Shown: in pieces, positions 23,492 to 33,840 of the stretch
How positions within the stretch are numbered: position 1 is the stretch's first letter
How the letters are laid out: each line of letters begins with the position of its first letter
From: Chara braunii
Taxonomy: Eukaryota; Streptophyta; Charophyceae; Charales; Characeae
NCBI GenBank assembly: GCA_003427395.1
Contig: BFEA01000047.1
Location: forward strand, 2,025,042-2,078,537
Direction: 5' to 3'
Length of the DNA stretch: 53,496 bases
Translations under genes and position numbers: made by a program
Notes under the pieces: generated by a model
What the model was told of the DNA's origin: nothing
The model's input: only the letters and a program-made list of their open reading frames with translations
Databases searched by the model: none

Positions 23492-23530
<39 letters not shown>
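23492..23530. repeat. Poly(A) tract
   Basis: A run of about 39 As inside the CCGG-bordered element. Confidence 0.95.
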
Positions 23531-23533
<3 letters not shown>

Positions 23534-23639
23534 GTTTTTGGGGGGCATTTCCGGTTTATACGGAATTCCGGATTAACCGCATGCCGGATGAACCGGTCGG
23601 ATATTCCGACCAATTAATCCAGGCGGAATCGTTAAACAA

Positions 23640-24990
23640 CCTAGGTGTTAAGGATTGCATGAGTTTTGATTGAAAACAAGTTGGAAAGTTAAAAATTTAA
23701 CTAAATAAGATACAAGACTCATAGCTTTGTGGATAAAGAGAAACAGAAGATGAAAGTTGTCGACGAACGAGCCCTTGTTTTTTAACTGGATGAATGAGTT
23801 GTTGACATGACATGCTTCCTAGCAATGCCTTATCTTTTTGAAAGTTGTGTCTATTTTTGTTGCTTAGCAGGGTAGTCTGTTAGTGCTCGCCATGTGCTGG
23901 AGCTATAGGAGTTAGTTCAATCCCTGCATTTTGTAAGATAAGTTTATTTTACTTAGTTCAAGTTATCGCATTTTCTAAGATCATTTCTTTTTCTTGGCTA
24001 TGTATAAATTTTGGAAAAAAAAATTTCCTACGGGAAGCGATGCCAAACTTTTTACAAAACCAAGGAGTTGGTCAAATTTTGACTTTTAAAGTTCAAACTT
24101 TTGTTTGTGTTTTATATCTGGCTTAGTTAAAATCAGGGAAGCCTACTTTCCTAGGAGAGGTGCTACCTGAATTTTTACTAAATCAGGGAGTTAGACAAAA
24201 TTTGACTTTGTGAAGTGAGAGTTATTTATGAGTTTTATATTTAGCCTCGTATAAATTCTGAAAAGACACTTTTCCTATGGAAAGCGTTGCCAATTTTTTT
24301 TTCAGTTTTGAAGAGTTAAAGTATATTTTGGTAAGAGAAGTCGTGACGATCCACCCTGTATATGAGAGATGTTGTCAGATTTTTCCTTATTCTCCGAAGT
24401 TCATTTGAAAGATAGATTCAAGATCTAGTCTTATGAGATTTTGAGTGAGACGTGATATGGGGATTTATTATCCGTACACTTAAAGTTCAAGTATTTGGGA
24501 TTTGACCTGTGTTGTGTAACATGTCCTTCTTGGCTGTTTTTTATTCAAGATCTGACTAGTTCATCCCGATCCTATGAGAATCGTCTTTAATTATTTTTTA
24601 ATAACAGGTCGGTTGGTTGATTGCTGACTTCTTAGCTCACGACACAACTTTGCTTACACCTGTACCTCAACTTAATGCCTTAGCCCTGAGATTTGATGTG
24701 TTTCTTTGAAGTTCTTAACTAGACTTCTTTTAATGATCATTATAAAGAACCGATGGGTTTTCATGGAAAGTTTGACAATGTTTGGGGTCTGAGCATGTGA
24801 GGCATGTTGTGAGATACATGGAAAGGTAAAGTTAACCACATTGGTGCATTGCAATGTGACTTTCGTATGTGTCTGTGTTTTATGCAGGTTAGTATTTTGG
24901 AGCTTGGTATACAAATTTTACTTTGGAGGTAGTGAGAATAACAACTATGTGTCACGTGATCTGCATACCTGATGAGTTTATTTTCCCTTT
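23640..24990. repeat. Segment P, copy 1
   Basis: Begins near CTCGCCATGTGCTGGAGC (23887) and matches 52590-53265 and, more weakly, 30240-31140. Diagnostic repeated words are CCTA(C)GGGAAGCG(C/A)TGCC(G/A)AA followed by TTTTAC and a GGAGTTA..CAAA tail. The words recur at ~100-130-bp spacing, so P is itself an internal tandem repeat of three to four diverged units. No coding frame is seen. Confidence 0.7.
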
Positions 24991-25084
24991 TTTTATTTGA
25001 TCTCGAGTTCTGATTTAATATGGGTATTGGGATGCCTGTTTATTTATTGAGTGATTTTGCTTGTTAATGTTTTTGTTATAGTTG

Positions 25085-26010
25085 GATGTTGAAGTCCGTG
25101 GCAGCCGTTAAGGTCAAATCCCTTGACTTCTTTCTAGACTCTCGATGATGGAGCTTGTCTCCATAGCCATAAGGGTTGACTGCCACCACAGGCTGGAACC
25201 TGTGTACCTCCCACTCTCCGCAGGGTGCAGAAGAGGGTGTGGTTCTCAACCACCTTGGCGGTTATCTAGCGTCGAGAGATTAACCCCTCAAGGGGCACGT
25301 CAGCCGATACTTGAGTGTCGAACGTGACCCTCGAGACCATCGAGGATCACACGATTATGGGTACTATATAGTACATCATTGCGACTGCTTGCGAATGCTT
25401 GCATGGCTAATCGATATGAGAAAGTCTTGCATTCGAGCGGTTTTATATTAAGACACGCGCGATGCTTAACCGATTTCCGTATCAAAAGGTTATGGGCTAG
25501 ATACTAAAGGGATAAGGAGTGTTTTGTTTCATGTGAGTGATCTGAATTTTTGTTTTAGCGTGGTGTAGCGCGTGGTAAGAAGGATGCGTCCTAGTCAAGT
25601 GCGTTGGCTTGCATACGGGTCCGATCGAGGTGTGAAACCGTGCGTATCCCCTATGCTACAGCGTACAAGAAAACGCCCTCGGTTGGTCCATCTCTGCGAT
25701 CATATGTAAAAGTCTTTGCACTGTGGACTGGTAGCTCAGCGGGATACGCCCACCTAAGGGATGGTGACGTCTCCCGCAGGTGGAGGTAAGTTGTACCTCG
25801 CGTGACCCTTTCATGTCGTAGGGGTTCGCGAGAGGTATGGTTGGTGCACTCGGTCGGAGCGACAACACTCTACGACTACAGTCCTGTTGAATCCTGTGTG
25901 ACGAGGCCGGGAAGGTCACCTCTCCTACGGGGACCATGCGCTCGACAACGAGATCGTCGAAAGGGATGGTAGCAGCAAGGTACATTGGTGTTCCAAACGA
26001 TAAGTCCACC
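25085..26010. repeat. Segment Q, copy 1 (contains tRNA-like A box)
   Basis: A long direct repeat of 31505-32420. Shared words include GGAACCTGTGTACC, CCGCAGGGTGCAGAAGAGGG, GAGATTAACCCCTCAAGG, ACTTGAGTGTCGAACGTGAC and ACACGATTATGGGTACTA. Near 25731, GGTAGCTCAGCGGGATA matches the D-arm/A-box consensus of a tRNA and is followed by CACCTAAGGGATGGTGAC. I do not see a convincing B box or clover-leaf. No conserved frame. Confidence 0.75.
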
Positions 26011-26833
26011 TTTGTTCAACGGATGTTTCCTATCCAGTTCTAGTAGAAGAATCATTCCGATTTTGTTCATCTCGACTATGAAAGTAGCGTGAGGGTAGTC
26101 TCGCGGTTGAAGACTTACCAGTTGACCGCTGCATTGCTCACCCTATCGACTGAAGTAACCTCTTTCTGTCTCTCTACGCGCGCATGCTTCCATGTTCTCG
26201 TGGGAGATCCATTCGATTTGCTCAAGAGTAGCGCAAGGTGAGTTGCAGAGTGAAAGCTTACTTGGTGGTCTGAAGGCGAGCGCAATGAGGCGGGCATGCC
26301 TTTTGCCATGTCATAACGGAAGGTTTATTTCGATGTTCAGCCCGTCGATGGAAGTAAAGTGAGACCAGCCGCAGGCTCACATAAAAAGAGAAAGACAAGG
26401 ACTTACCTGTTCGCTCGAATCAAGAGCATGCGTGGTAGTTGCCGTTGTTAAGGGGTTGAGTGTGTCTTCCCCTGATCTAGGGTTAGATTCATTCTCATTT
26501 TGCACGTTTGGTGAATAATGCAACCTATCTCATCATTGTGCCCAACTCGCAATCACGGCGTCATCATAAGGTCCATGGTCGTCACCGTGAAGATTTTTCC
26601 CGCGGCTTGGTTCTTTCGATCCGCCTGAACTTGGCTCCACCGACCGCTAGGTGAGTTCGTACGCTGGAAACTACTGCAGAAGGATAAGGAAAGGGAGTAG
26701 AAGCACGAAGGTAAGGATGAAGTTAACGAGAAGGTCGAGCAATTTGCTCTGCATGCGCCTAGCTACGATTCTGACCAAATGCATCAGATTGGAGAACGAC
26801 AAAGAAAACAGGAGTAGGAAGGGTGAAGGCGAG

Positions 26834-26914
<81 letters not shown>

Positions 26915-27079
26915 ACAAAGAGGACAAACTCTTACCTTGTCCAACTGCAGTGCTAAGTTAGGTAGTTAAGTATGAGATGTTGGTAACATATTTGCCCAAG
27001 GGCTAGCTGGAGACACACTCTCGTTTCGTCTATCTTAGTGAGTGGGGTATTGGGCTACGGGTGTGTTGGATGGTGGCGC
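26011..27079. other. Unit fragments, donor-like sites and (GA)n tract
   Basis: 26045-26120 resembles 18505-18600. CTTACCTG at 26402-26409 is a consensus minus-strand 5' splice site and CTTACCTT at about 26933 is a weaker one. (GA)n spans about 26836-26910. No recognised coding frame. Confidence 0.5.
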
Positions 27080-28070
27080 CATGACTGTTTACAACGAGTT
27101 GCTATAGTCCCTGCTTTTTCTTGTTTACTACAGCGGTGGACTGCTTTTTCCTTGCTGGGCAACTGCTAAATGGCACGATTGGCTGATAGGGACCTATCGA
27201 TCAGATTGTTGTTGTAGTTGGATTTTGTACTTCTTATTATTGCCTTTTCGTCTCAGAACAGCTGCTGTCGACGACCGGTGCCGCCGCGATACAAGAGTGG
27301 CTGATTTTGTTTCGATGGATAGACTGTTGTCTTCTTGCTACTTCGTCCACTGGTTATTACCGGACTACGGTATATTTATAGGTTGGTGTTGCCACTAAGC
27401 TAATTCGAAACTGCCGCATCGCCAGGAAAATTTGCTGACTGTGGTCGAAATAGATTGTTGTGGTTCCCTGCAAGGCTGTTGTTGTTGCTGTCTTCGATGG
27501 TTGATGCGGTCACTGGTTCTTAACCGAACTATGTACTAGTCATCTGGGACCGCTACTACTGCTCGGAGAGTCGCTACTATGCGGAGTAGAGCCAGGTGAT
27601 GCTCCGTACTTCAATAAGAATTGTTTTTTGGGACCGATGCCGCAACTCCAAACTGCGGTGTCTTGTTGTTACACTTCTGGCGGAGGTTGTTGTTTCCCTA
27701 AGGCTGCTGGCATTGCTGTGCTAATGTGCGTGGCTGGATTTGCTGGGTTTTGTTGTGTGGATCGCTGCTTTGGTTGTACCTTGTCGTATTACTGCATGCT
27801 GATTACGTGCGGTTGTTGTGCGAGCAACATCCTGTTGAGTTCGACTTCGACTATTGTGTTTTGAATAAAGCATGGGGGGTGTGCTCTATTTGGACGATGC
27901 GTTTCGAAGTTGCGCAATTATGTCCTGGCCAACAGTTGGAGTGCGACAATTTTTGAGTATGAACAGGCTTTTGAGGACGGGTTACCGCTGCGACTTGAGA
28001 GACTGTCTGGATGTTGCTACCTGCATTTTGGTTGTGGTTCGACCGGTTTCACTACATTTTTTTTGCCAGC
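27080..28070. repeat. GTTG-rich segment N, copy 2
   Basis: Rich in GTTGTTGTT and CTGCTG words and leads directly into M copy 2, as at 19780 and 50560. Plus-strand frames at 27628-28194 are Cys-rich because of TGT/TGC codons and are not recognised. Confidence 0.5.
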
Positions 28071-28075
28071 ATTGC

Positions 28076-28326
28076 GGGGCCCTCGGGCGATTGAAGATTG
28101 CAAGGCCCTCTCACATGAGTTGAGTTGGCCCTCACTTGGATCTCGAGAGTCTAACTTATGTACCTCTGCCCTTCTTACTCTAAGTTTAGTCTAAGGTTAC
28201 TAGAGTAAGGCGGTAGGCGGGATTGCAACCCGTAGGACCACAGCAAGACCTTGTGGGAGGTCCACCCACCGATTGCAGGAGCTCTACTGGAGCCCAGACA
28301 GGGTTCTGAAGGCAGGGAACACTCAG
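28076..28326. repeat. Segment M, copy 2
   Basis: Aligns with M copies 1 and 3. Closest agreement is in GGCGGTAGGCGGGATTGCAA, GTGGGAGGTCCACCCACCGA and the end CACTCAG followed by GTATAA (donor-like GT at 28327). Hairpin array A begins about 245 bp later. Confidence 0.75.
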
Positions 28327-28571
28327 GTATAATGCTCGTTTTACACGTGTGATCCTATCCCCTAAAACTGTACTACTGATTATCTAAATGAAAGTATGAC
28401 TGAGAAAACTATTATTTTTGTTTGTTTTTATTTCAGGATAGGATTTGAAAAGGCTAAATCAACAAGCATGTATGAGAGTTCAGATTACTTAAGTGAATTC
28501 AGACAGGATGAATTGAGGGAAAGGCGGGAGGAAGGTATTTTTATTGAGTATGACTGGGTAAACCAAATGTT

Positions 28572-30061
28572 GAGTCCATTCTAAGTGCGTGGACTTAGTG
28601 CTATGTTTCTTTTTGTATGTTGGGCTACTTGCTTGACTTTCAGAGGTAGGGACGCTCCATAAGTTGGACGATCCGGTCGCATGTTTTCTTTGGGGTTTTT
28701 CAATGGAGGATGAGACCCATAAGTTGGGTACTCAAAATCTTTGTTTTCTTTTCTTGTTGAACAGAGTTGGGCACATTCTAAGTGTGTGTGTCTAGTTTTA
28801 TGTTTATTTATGAGGGGGATACAGGCAGAGGCTAATCACACCATAAGTTGGTGTGACCAAGTCATGAGTCGTGAACAGAAGTGAAACTAGAGTATACAAT
28901 CTGATTTAATTTTATATTAAGTATATTATTGGCAGACTAGGCGTCATAAGTTGGGAGATCTAGCCATATAAGCCGGTAGCAGACAAAGCAAAAAAAAAAA
29001 AAAAGATTCAGAGTATACAATTGAGAGGAAACTTTGGGCAGGCTAACTCATCCATAAGTTGGGTAGTTGGTCCTATGCTCCTGATAATACAAATGGCAGA
29101 GAGATAATTGGCTATTTTTTTTTAAACATAAATAATGTTTGGATGGGGATTGTCATAAGTTGAGGTGACCTGACCACTCGTCTGAAGACAAAAAGAAATT
29201 GTGTGCTTACTTATTGAATGTAGTTGTGTTGCGAACGCTGAGCGAACGCATAAGTTGCGGGTTGTTTGGTCACACGCACCTGTAACCTGTTTAGGCGAGG
29301 CTAGACTACTCATAAGTTGAGTAGCCTAGTTCTACTCTATATGTCATTGTTTGGGCTGGCTAGCCACACCATAAGTTGGTGTGTTCTAGTTATATATCTC
29401 TCGTCGTTTGTTCATGCAGAGGTTGGACCCCTCATAAGTTGAGGTGGCTCAGTAAATTGTGTATGCCGAATGTTTAGGCTGACCAGCCTCACCATAAGTT
29501 GATGCGGCCCGGTCATAAGCCTTATGTCAATTGTTTAGGCAGAGGCTTATCACATCATAAGTTGGTGTGGTGAGTTTTATACCTTATGTTTATTCGTTGA
29601 AAATGGTTGTATTGCGAAAGCGGGACGAATGCGTAAGTTGCGGGTTGCTCAATCTTTCGCTCATGTGGTTTTGTCTAGGCTCGGCTAGACTACTCATAAG
29701 TTGAGTAGCCTGACTCTATGCTATATGTCACCGTTTGGGTTTGCTAGGCACATCATAAGTTGGTGTGCTCTAGTCATATGTGTTTCACCGTTGTTCAGGC
29801 AAAGGCTGACCCCTCATAACTTGAGGAGGTTCAATTTCTTTTTGTATGGCGAACGTTCAGGGTCAGCCTCACCATAAGTTGGTGTGGCCCGGTAATACGC
29901 CTTAAGTCGATCGTCTAGGCAGAAACTAGTCGCATGATAAGTTGGTGTGATTTAGTCTTGTGCCTTACGTTTATTTGTGCTACCAGGTTAGAACACCATA
30001 AGTTGGTGTGGCCTAGTCATATAAACTGGCAAGTTAGTCACATCTATAAGTTGGGTTGACT
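28572..30061. repeat. Hairpin tandem array A (CATAAGTTG apex, covarying stems)
   Basis: About 22 units, roughly 60 bp apart in the second half, each centred on CATAAGTTG (closing pairs CA/TG, loop TAAGT). The flanking stems vary but remain complementary. Examples are ACCCA/TGGGT with GAG/CTC outside (28712-28733), TCACACCA/TGGTGTGA (28836-28856), CTACTCA/TGAGTAG with CTAG/CTAG outside (29301-29329), CACACCA/TGGTGTG with CTAG/CTAG (29360-29389), CCTCA/TGAGG (29430-29444), GCACATCA/TGGTGTGC with CTAG/CTAG (29744-29773), and CACCA/TGGTG with GCC/GGC (29866-29888). Units from about 29200 to 29590 are repeated as a block at 29590-29975. No open frame spans the array. I do not recognise it as a described satellite or RNA. 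Confidence 0.85.
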
Positions 30062-30239
30062 GATCCTATGTCTTATGTAAGGAAGGGTAAAAAGGGGAAT
30101 AACGAGTGAGTTGAATAAACCATGTGATCGGGGAAGGAACCTGAGGATTGGCGAGAGATGTGGTTGCACTCACCTTTGTATGTTTCTTAAGATTTACCTC
30201 TGAGGTATTCTCTTGATAACTTAGTTGCTTTAGTTGCTC

Positions 30240-31140
30240 GTTTAGGTACATGAGATGGATGATGAGAGAGAAGGTTGGGATATGATAAGGACTGACTAGA
30301 AGTTAGGACTAGTGGTTGCTCACGATATCATCTTCATAGGAGGATTGTGTAAACTATCTCCAGTTTTAACTATCAAGTAAGTGTCAGAAGTTAGTCCCAA
30401 GTATAGTTGTACATTGTCTTTGCATTTTCAGCTTTGTATAAATCTTGGTTGTCTCCTATTCGTACGGGAAACGCTGCCGAAATTTTTACAAATCTGACAG
30501 AGTTAGTCATTTCTGGATACCTGAAAATTCTAAAAATATAATTTTCATATGGGAAGCGCTGCCGAAATTTTGTAGAATTTGAGGAGTTATATTATTTTTC
30601 TGGTAAGGTGAATTTGACAAACTACCCTGACTAAGGGCAAATGCTGTCAAAATTATCAGTAATGTATGAAACTCATTGGAAGAAGGTAAGAGAGAAGTTA
30701 GTAGAGGAGTTACGCTATGACATGGAGCATGTCCTCTATCTGTCTTAAACATAGTATTGGTCCGCTTTGGCCTGACTGTGATGCATGCCTACAAATTCGA
30801 TTGAAAGTTTGATTCGTTCGGCCTGACTTTATGAAGGATCACTTTTTCTGTTATATTTTGATAACAGGTCGGTTTATGACACAACTTCCCTGTTTCTGCA
30901 TCTCAACCTAAAGCCTTGATTTTTGTGGGCTTTTATGTTTTTTGGAGTTATCACCCAGACTTGTATTTGAGTGACTATTTTTAAAGTCTTAGTACCTTTA
31001 TTGAAGGATGGTGAAAATTGGTTGGGGCTTGTATGCATAAGGCAGGATGTGAATCGCAGAAAGCAGTAAAGTTGACTCCCTCAGTGTGTGTGATCTTGTT
31101 GTTTGAACTCTATGTGATTGCAGATATGCTTATAAGATAT
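30240..31140. repeat. Segment P, copy 2
   Basis: Follows array A. Two 'gggaa(a/g)cgctgccgaaattt' words lie near 30468 and 30550, then GGTCGGTT..CACAACTT and a tail (30890-31140) that parallels 24650-24900 (CTCAACCTAAAGCCTTG against CTCAACTTAATGCCTTAG). It is shorter and more diverged than copies 1 and 3. At about 30170 a minus-strand donor-like AGGTGAGT sits where copy 3 has AGGTAAGT (52523). Confidence 0.65.
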
Positions 31141-31504
31141 TTTGAATTAAGTTTGGTGATAGTCTGAGTATAATGTGAATGTGGATGGACAAGCTACACA
31201 ACTGACGTGAGAGTGATCGTCTGATGTCACACAAACTTCTGCTTGATTGTTTGAACTATCCTTGCATAGCATAATTACAAAGGGAACCCTACAGTGGTTG
31301 GGAGAAATGATAGTCTCATATTTCATAACCCCTCGTATACGTATATATATATATATATATATATTCACATTTATATATATATATATATATATATACCTTG
31401 AGTAGCCGCGTGGCCTGTTACAACCGTGCGTGGGAGTTACACAAACAATGCCTTGAGAGAAAAGGGAGATCCCTTTTTTACCTCTTACTTTTACTAAGTT
31501 TTTA
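31141..31504. other. Spacer with two (TA)n tracts
   Basis: (TA)n at about 31343-31364 and 31373-31396. The 162-codon minus-strand frame (31147-31635) includes translated (TA)n and enters segment Q; it has no recognised motif. Confidence 0.5.
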
Positions 31505-32420
31505 AAATTATTATGGTAGTCCGTGACAGCCGTCAAAGTTAAACCCCTTGATTTCTCACCAGGCCCTGGATGATAGAGTTTGTCTCCAAGGCCACGAGAG
31601 CTGACTACTACCATAGGTTGGAACCTGTGTACCACCCACTTTCCGCAGGGTGCAGAAGAGGGTGTCTAGCGTGGAGAGATTAACCCCTCAAGGCGCGTGT
31701 TAGGCGACACTTGAGTGTCGAACGTGACCCTCGTGACCACTTAGGGCCACACGATTATGGGTACTACATAGTACTCCATCATTGCAACTGCATGCGTATA
31801 CTTGCATGGCTAGTCGATATGAGAAAAACTTGCGTCCGTGTGATTTTATCTTAAGTCTCACACGCAACACCTAACCGATTTCCATATTAAAAGGTTATGG
31901 GTTGGACACTGAAGGGACTAAGAGAGTTTTGTGTTTGTATGTGTACTTGTCATTTTTTTTTAGTGTGGTGTAACACGTGGTGAGTGAAATGCGTCCTAGT
32001 CGACCGACGATGAAACGTGTTGGGGACTTCAGTCCCCCAATGTGTCGATTCGCGTGCGGGTCCGATCCGGGGCGTTAATCGTGTGTACGAGGCGTGCCCC
32101 CTATGCGATAGCGAACGAGAATTACCCTCGGTCGGACCACCTCTGCGACTGTATACGAAAAACCTTCGCACGTGGTTGGGTAGCTCGGCGGGGATACGCT
32201 CACCTAAGGGATGGTGACAACTCCCTCGGGTTGAGGTAAGTTGTACCTCTCGTGAGTCGTAACCCTATCATGCCATAGCGGTTCGCTAGAGGTATGGTTG
32301 GCTCACTCGGTCGGAGCTGCAACACTCTACGACGAAGTCCTGCAAAATCCTGCGTGACACGGCCGGGAGGGTCCCCCTACGGGACCGATGCGCTCGACAC
32401 TGTGTTATAAGCCTATGCAA
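31505..32420. repeat. Segment Q, copy 2
   Basis: A direct repeat of 25085-26010, including the A-box-like TAGCTCGGCGGGGATA near 32190 and the following CACCTAAGGGATGGTGAC. Compared with copy 1 it lacks a short GGTTCTCAACCACC segment and has several indels. It is the last part of the second composite copy before the mobile-element cluster. Confidence 0.75.
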
Positions 32421-32888
32421 TCGAAGCGGCACTCGCTCTGCGTGACACTCTCCGCATGCACATGGATGTTTTAGGGTATGGCCTAACATGTAGTCAACAC
32501 ATGGAAGCTAACGAACAACTTTCATCTTCTACCCATATTAGGTTATGGTGTATGTTTATTATGTGGTCTATAAAGCGTATAAGGGTTACCCCTGTGTAGG
32601 TCCGAAGTTCACGGCCACTAGTCGCGACTGCCAATCAATCCTTCTCCGTTTGGAGAAGTAATGAATGTTGGCATGCTTTTCCAACGTTTTCTTCGACAAT
32701 TCATTTTCATCGCATGATACGGTTGGTGAATTTATATTTCAGTCCCTGGGTGTTTTTTTGTTTTGCAATTTTTTTTTCTTGAAGGAATGAAGTCGTTCTT
32801 GGTGTTATGAATCACTCCAATTGCATGTTCATTGCCTCCTTGTCACATGTGTTTTTCTTGTCGTCGTTGGATGGTGTACAACGACTGT

Positions 32889-32890
<2 letters not shown>
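32421..32890. other. No feature recognised
   Basis: AT-rich unique-looking sequence between segment Q and the microsatellite. No reading frame with a recognisable motif. Confidence 0.4.
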
Positions 32891-32891
<1 letters not shown>

Positions 32892-32978
<87 letters not shown>

Positions 32979-32993
32979 NAGAGAAAGAGAGAG
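32892..32993. repeat. (TA)n followed by (GA)n
   Basis: About 50 bp of TA then about 50 bp of GA with one ambiguous base. It abuts and has probably blurred the left edge of the hAT-like element. Confidence 0.95.
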
Positions 32994-33753
32994 AGTTGCC
33001 AGGCCGAACGTACGGAGGCCCCTAATCTGACCCCCGAACGTTCAGGCGTTCGGGTCCCCGTACGGGGCCCGAACTCGAAGGGGTTCGGACCCCGCAAAAA
33101 AATATTTTGGTACGTAAATTTTTATTATTTTTTTTCTGATTTTGTTTTTGTGAATTCTGTGTTATATAATCTACCTGTCTCTCAATTTTGAAGTTATTCT
33201 GTAGAGCCAAACAATAATGAAAAATCGGCAAAGATGCTGGTGTCAAAACTTGCTTTCCACTTACTAATTTGTTTTTTTTTTCTTTTCACTTTTTGTTTTC
33301 CCTTTATTTTGGGGTCTGAAACAAATTATCATTTTTTCAAACTTTATTTGTAGCTTCTCTATTATGTAAGATACATATGTGTAAAATTTCATGGCGTTTG
33401 ACAAAACCAAACAAAAATGAAAAATCGCCAAAGGTGGCGGTGTCAAAAACTTGTTCGCACACGCAATAATTTCATTCTTGTTTTATTTTTTCTTATTTTC
33501 ATTAATATTATTTAATTTTCGTATTTGATTTTTATTTCAAATTTGGTAAGGAATTTGGATGTACTGTTGAGGCAAATATTGTTAGGTTTATTCTTCTGCA
33601 TGACATTTTTGTTTTTTCGGAATTTTTGGAAACCTTTTGTTTTTTTTTTTGGTTTCACGTTCGGCCGAACGTCTGAACGTGTCGAGAGGGGGTCCCAAAC
33701 GTTCCGGCATTTGGGTTCGGGTGTTCGGCCCGTCCCGAACGCTGGCAACCCTG
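32991..33753 (+). mobile_element. hAT-like non-autonomous element, copy 1
   Basis: Ends are GAGAGTTGCCAGGCCGAACG on the left and, read inward on the minus strand, CAGGGTTGCCAGCGTTCGGG on the right, so GTTGCCAG-type terminal inverted repeats are present. Subterminal CCGAACGTTC/GGTTCGG words recur. The interior is AT-rich with two diverged copies of an AAAATCG(G/C)CAAAG motif (about 33220 and 33422). The whole ~763 bp matches 45655-46419 in inverse orientation. Its own target duplication is not recognisable because the left flank is a GA microsatellite. No transposase frame, so it would need one supplied in trans. Confidence 0.75.
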
Positions 33754-33757
<4 letters not shown>

Positions 33758-33813
<56 letters not shown>

Positions 33814-33815
33814 AG
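33758..33815. repeat. (TA)n microsatellite
   Basis: A TA tract with a few TATG variants between the hAT-like element and the truncated 5' end of the reverse transcriptase frame. Confidence 0.95.
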
Positions 33816-33840
33816 CATAAGCAAATTGTAGCAGTGGCGC

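Larger units (their letters stand above)
22460..23610. mobile_element. Candidate non-autonomous element with CCGG-rich inverted ends
   Basis: The left end (GATATCCGG..CATCCGGTTCATCCGGC, 22463-22501) is matched in inverse orientation at the right end (GCCGGATGAACCGG..GGATATTCC, 23583-23606). GTTAAAC flanks both sides (22442-22448 and 23631-23637), a possible 7-8-bp target duplication, although it does not abut the inverted ends. The interior is GC-rich 5', then polypyrimidine/polypurine, then a poly(A) run. It contains no transposase frame. Confidence 0.4.

Noticed and set aside
26651-26956. Arg/Glu-repeat frame over (GA)n, and similar frames at 19207-19634 and 32832-33191
   Set aside because: Direct translation of dinucleotide microsatellites.
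28572-30061. CRISPR-like array: short repeats at near-regular ~60-bp spacing
   Set aside because: The conserved core is only about 9 bp, stems vary, spacing is uneven outside the second half, there is no cas gene, and the surroundings are eukaryotic transposons.
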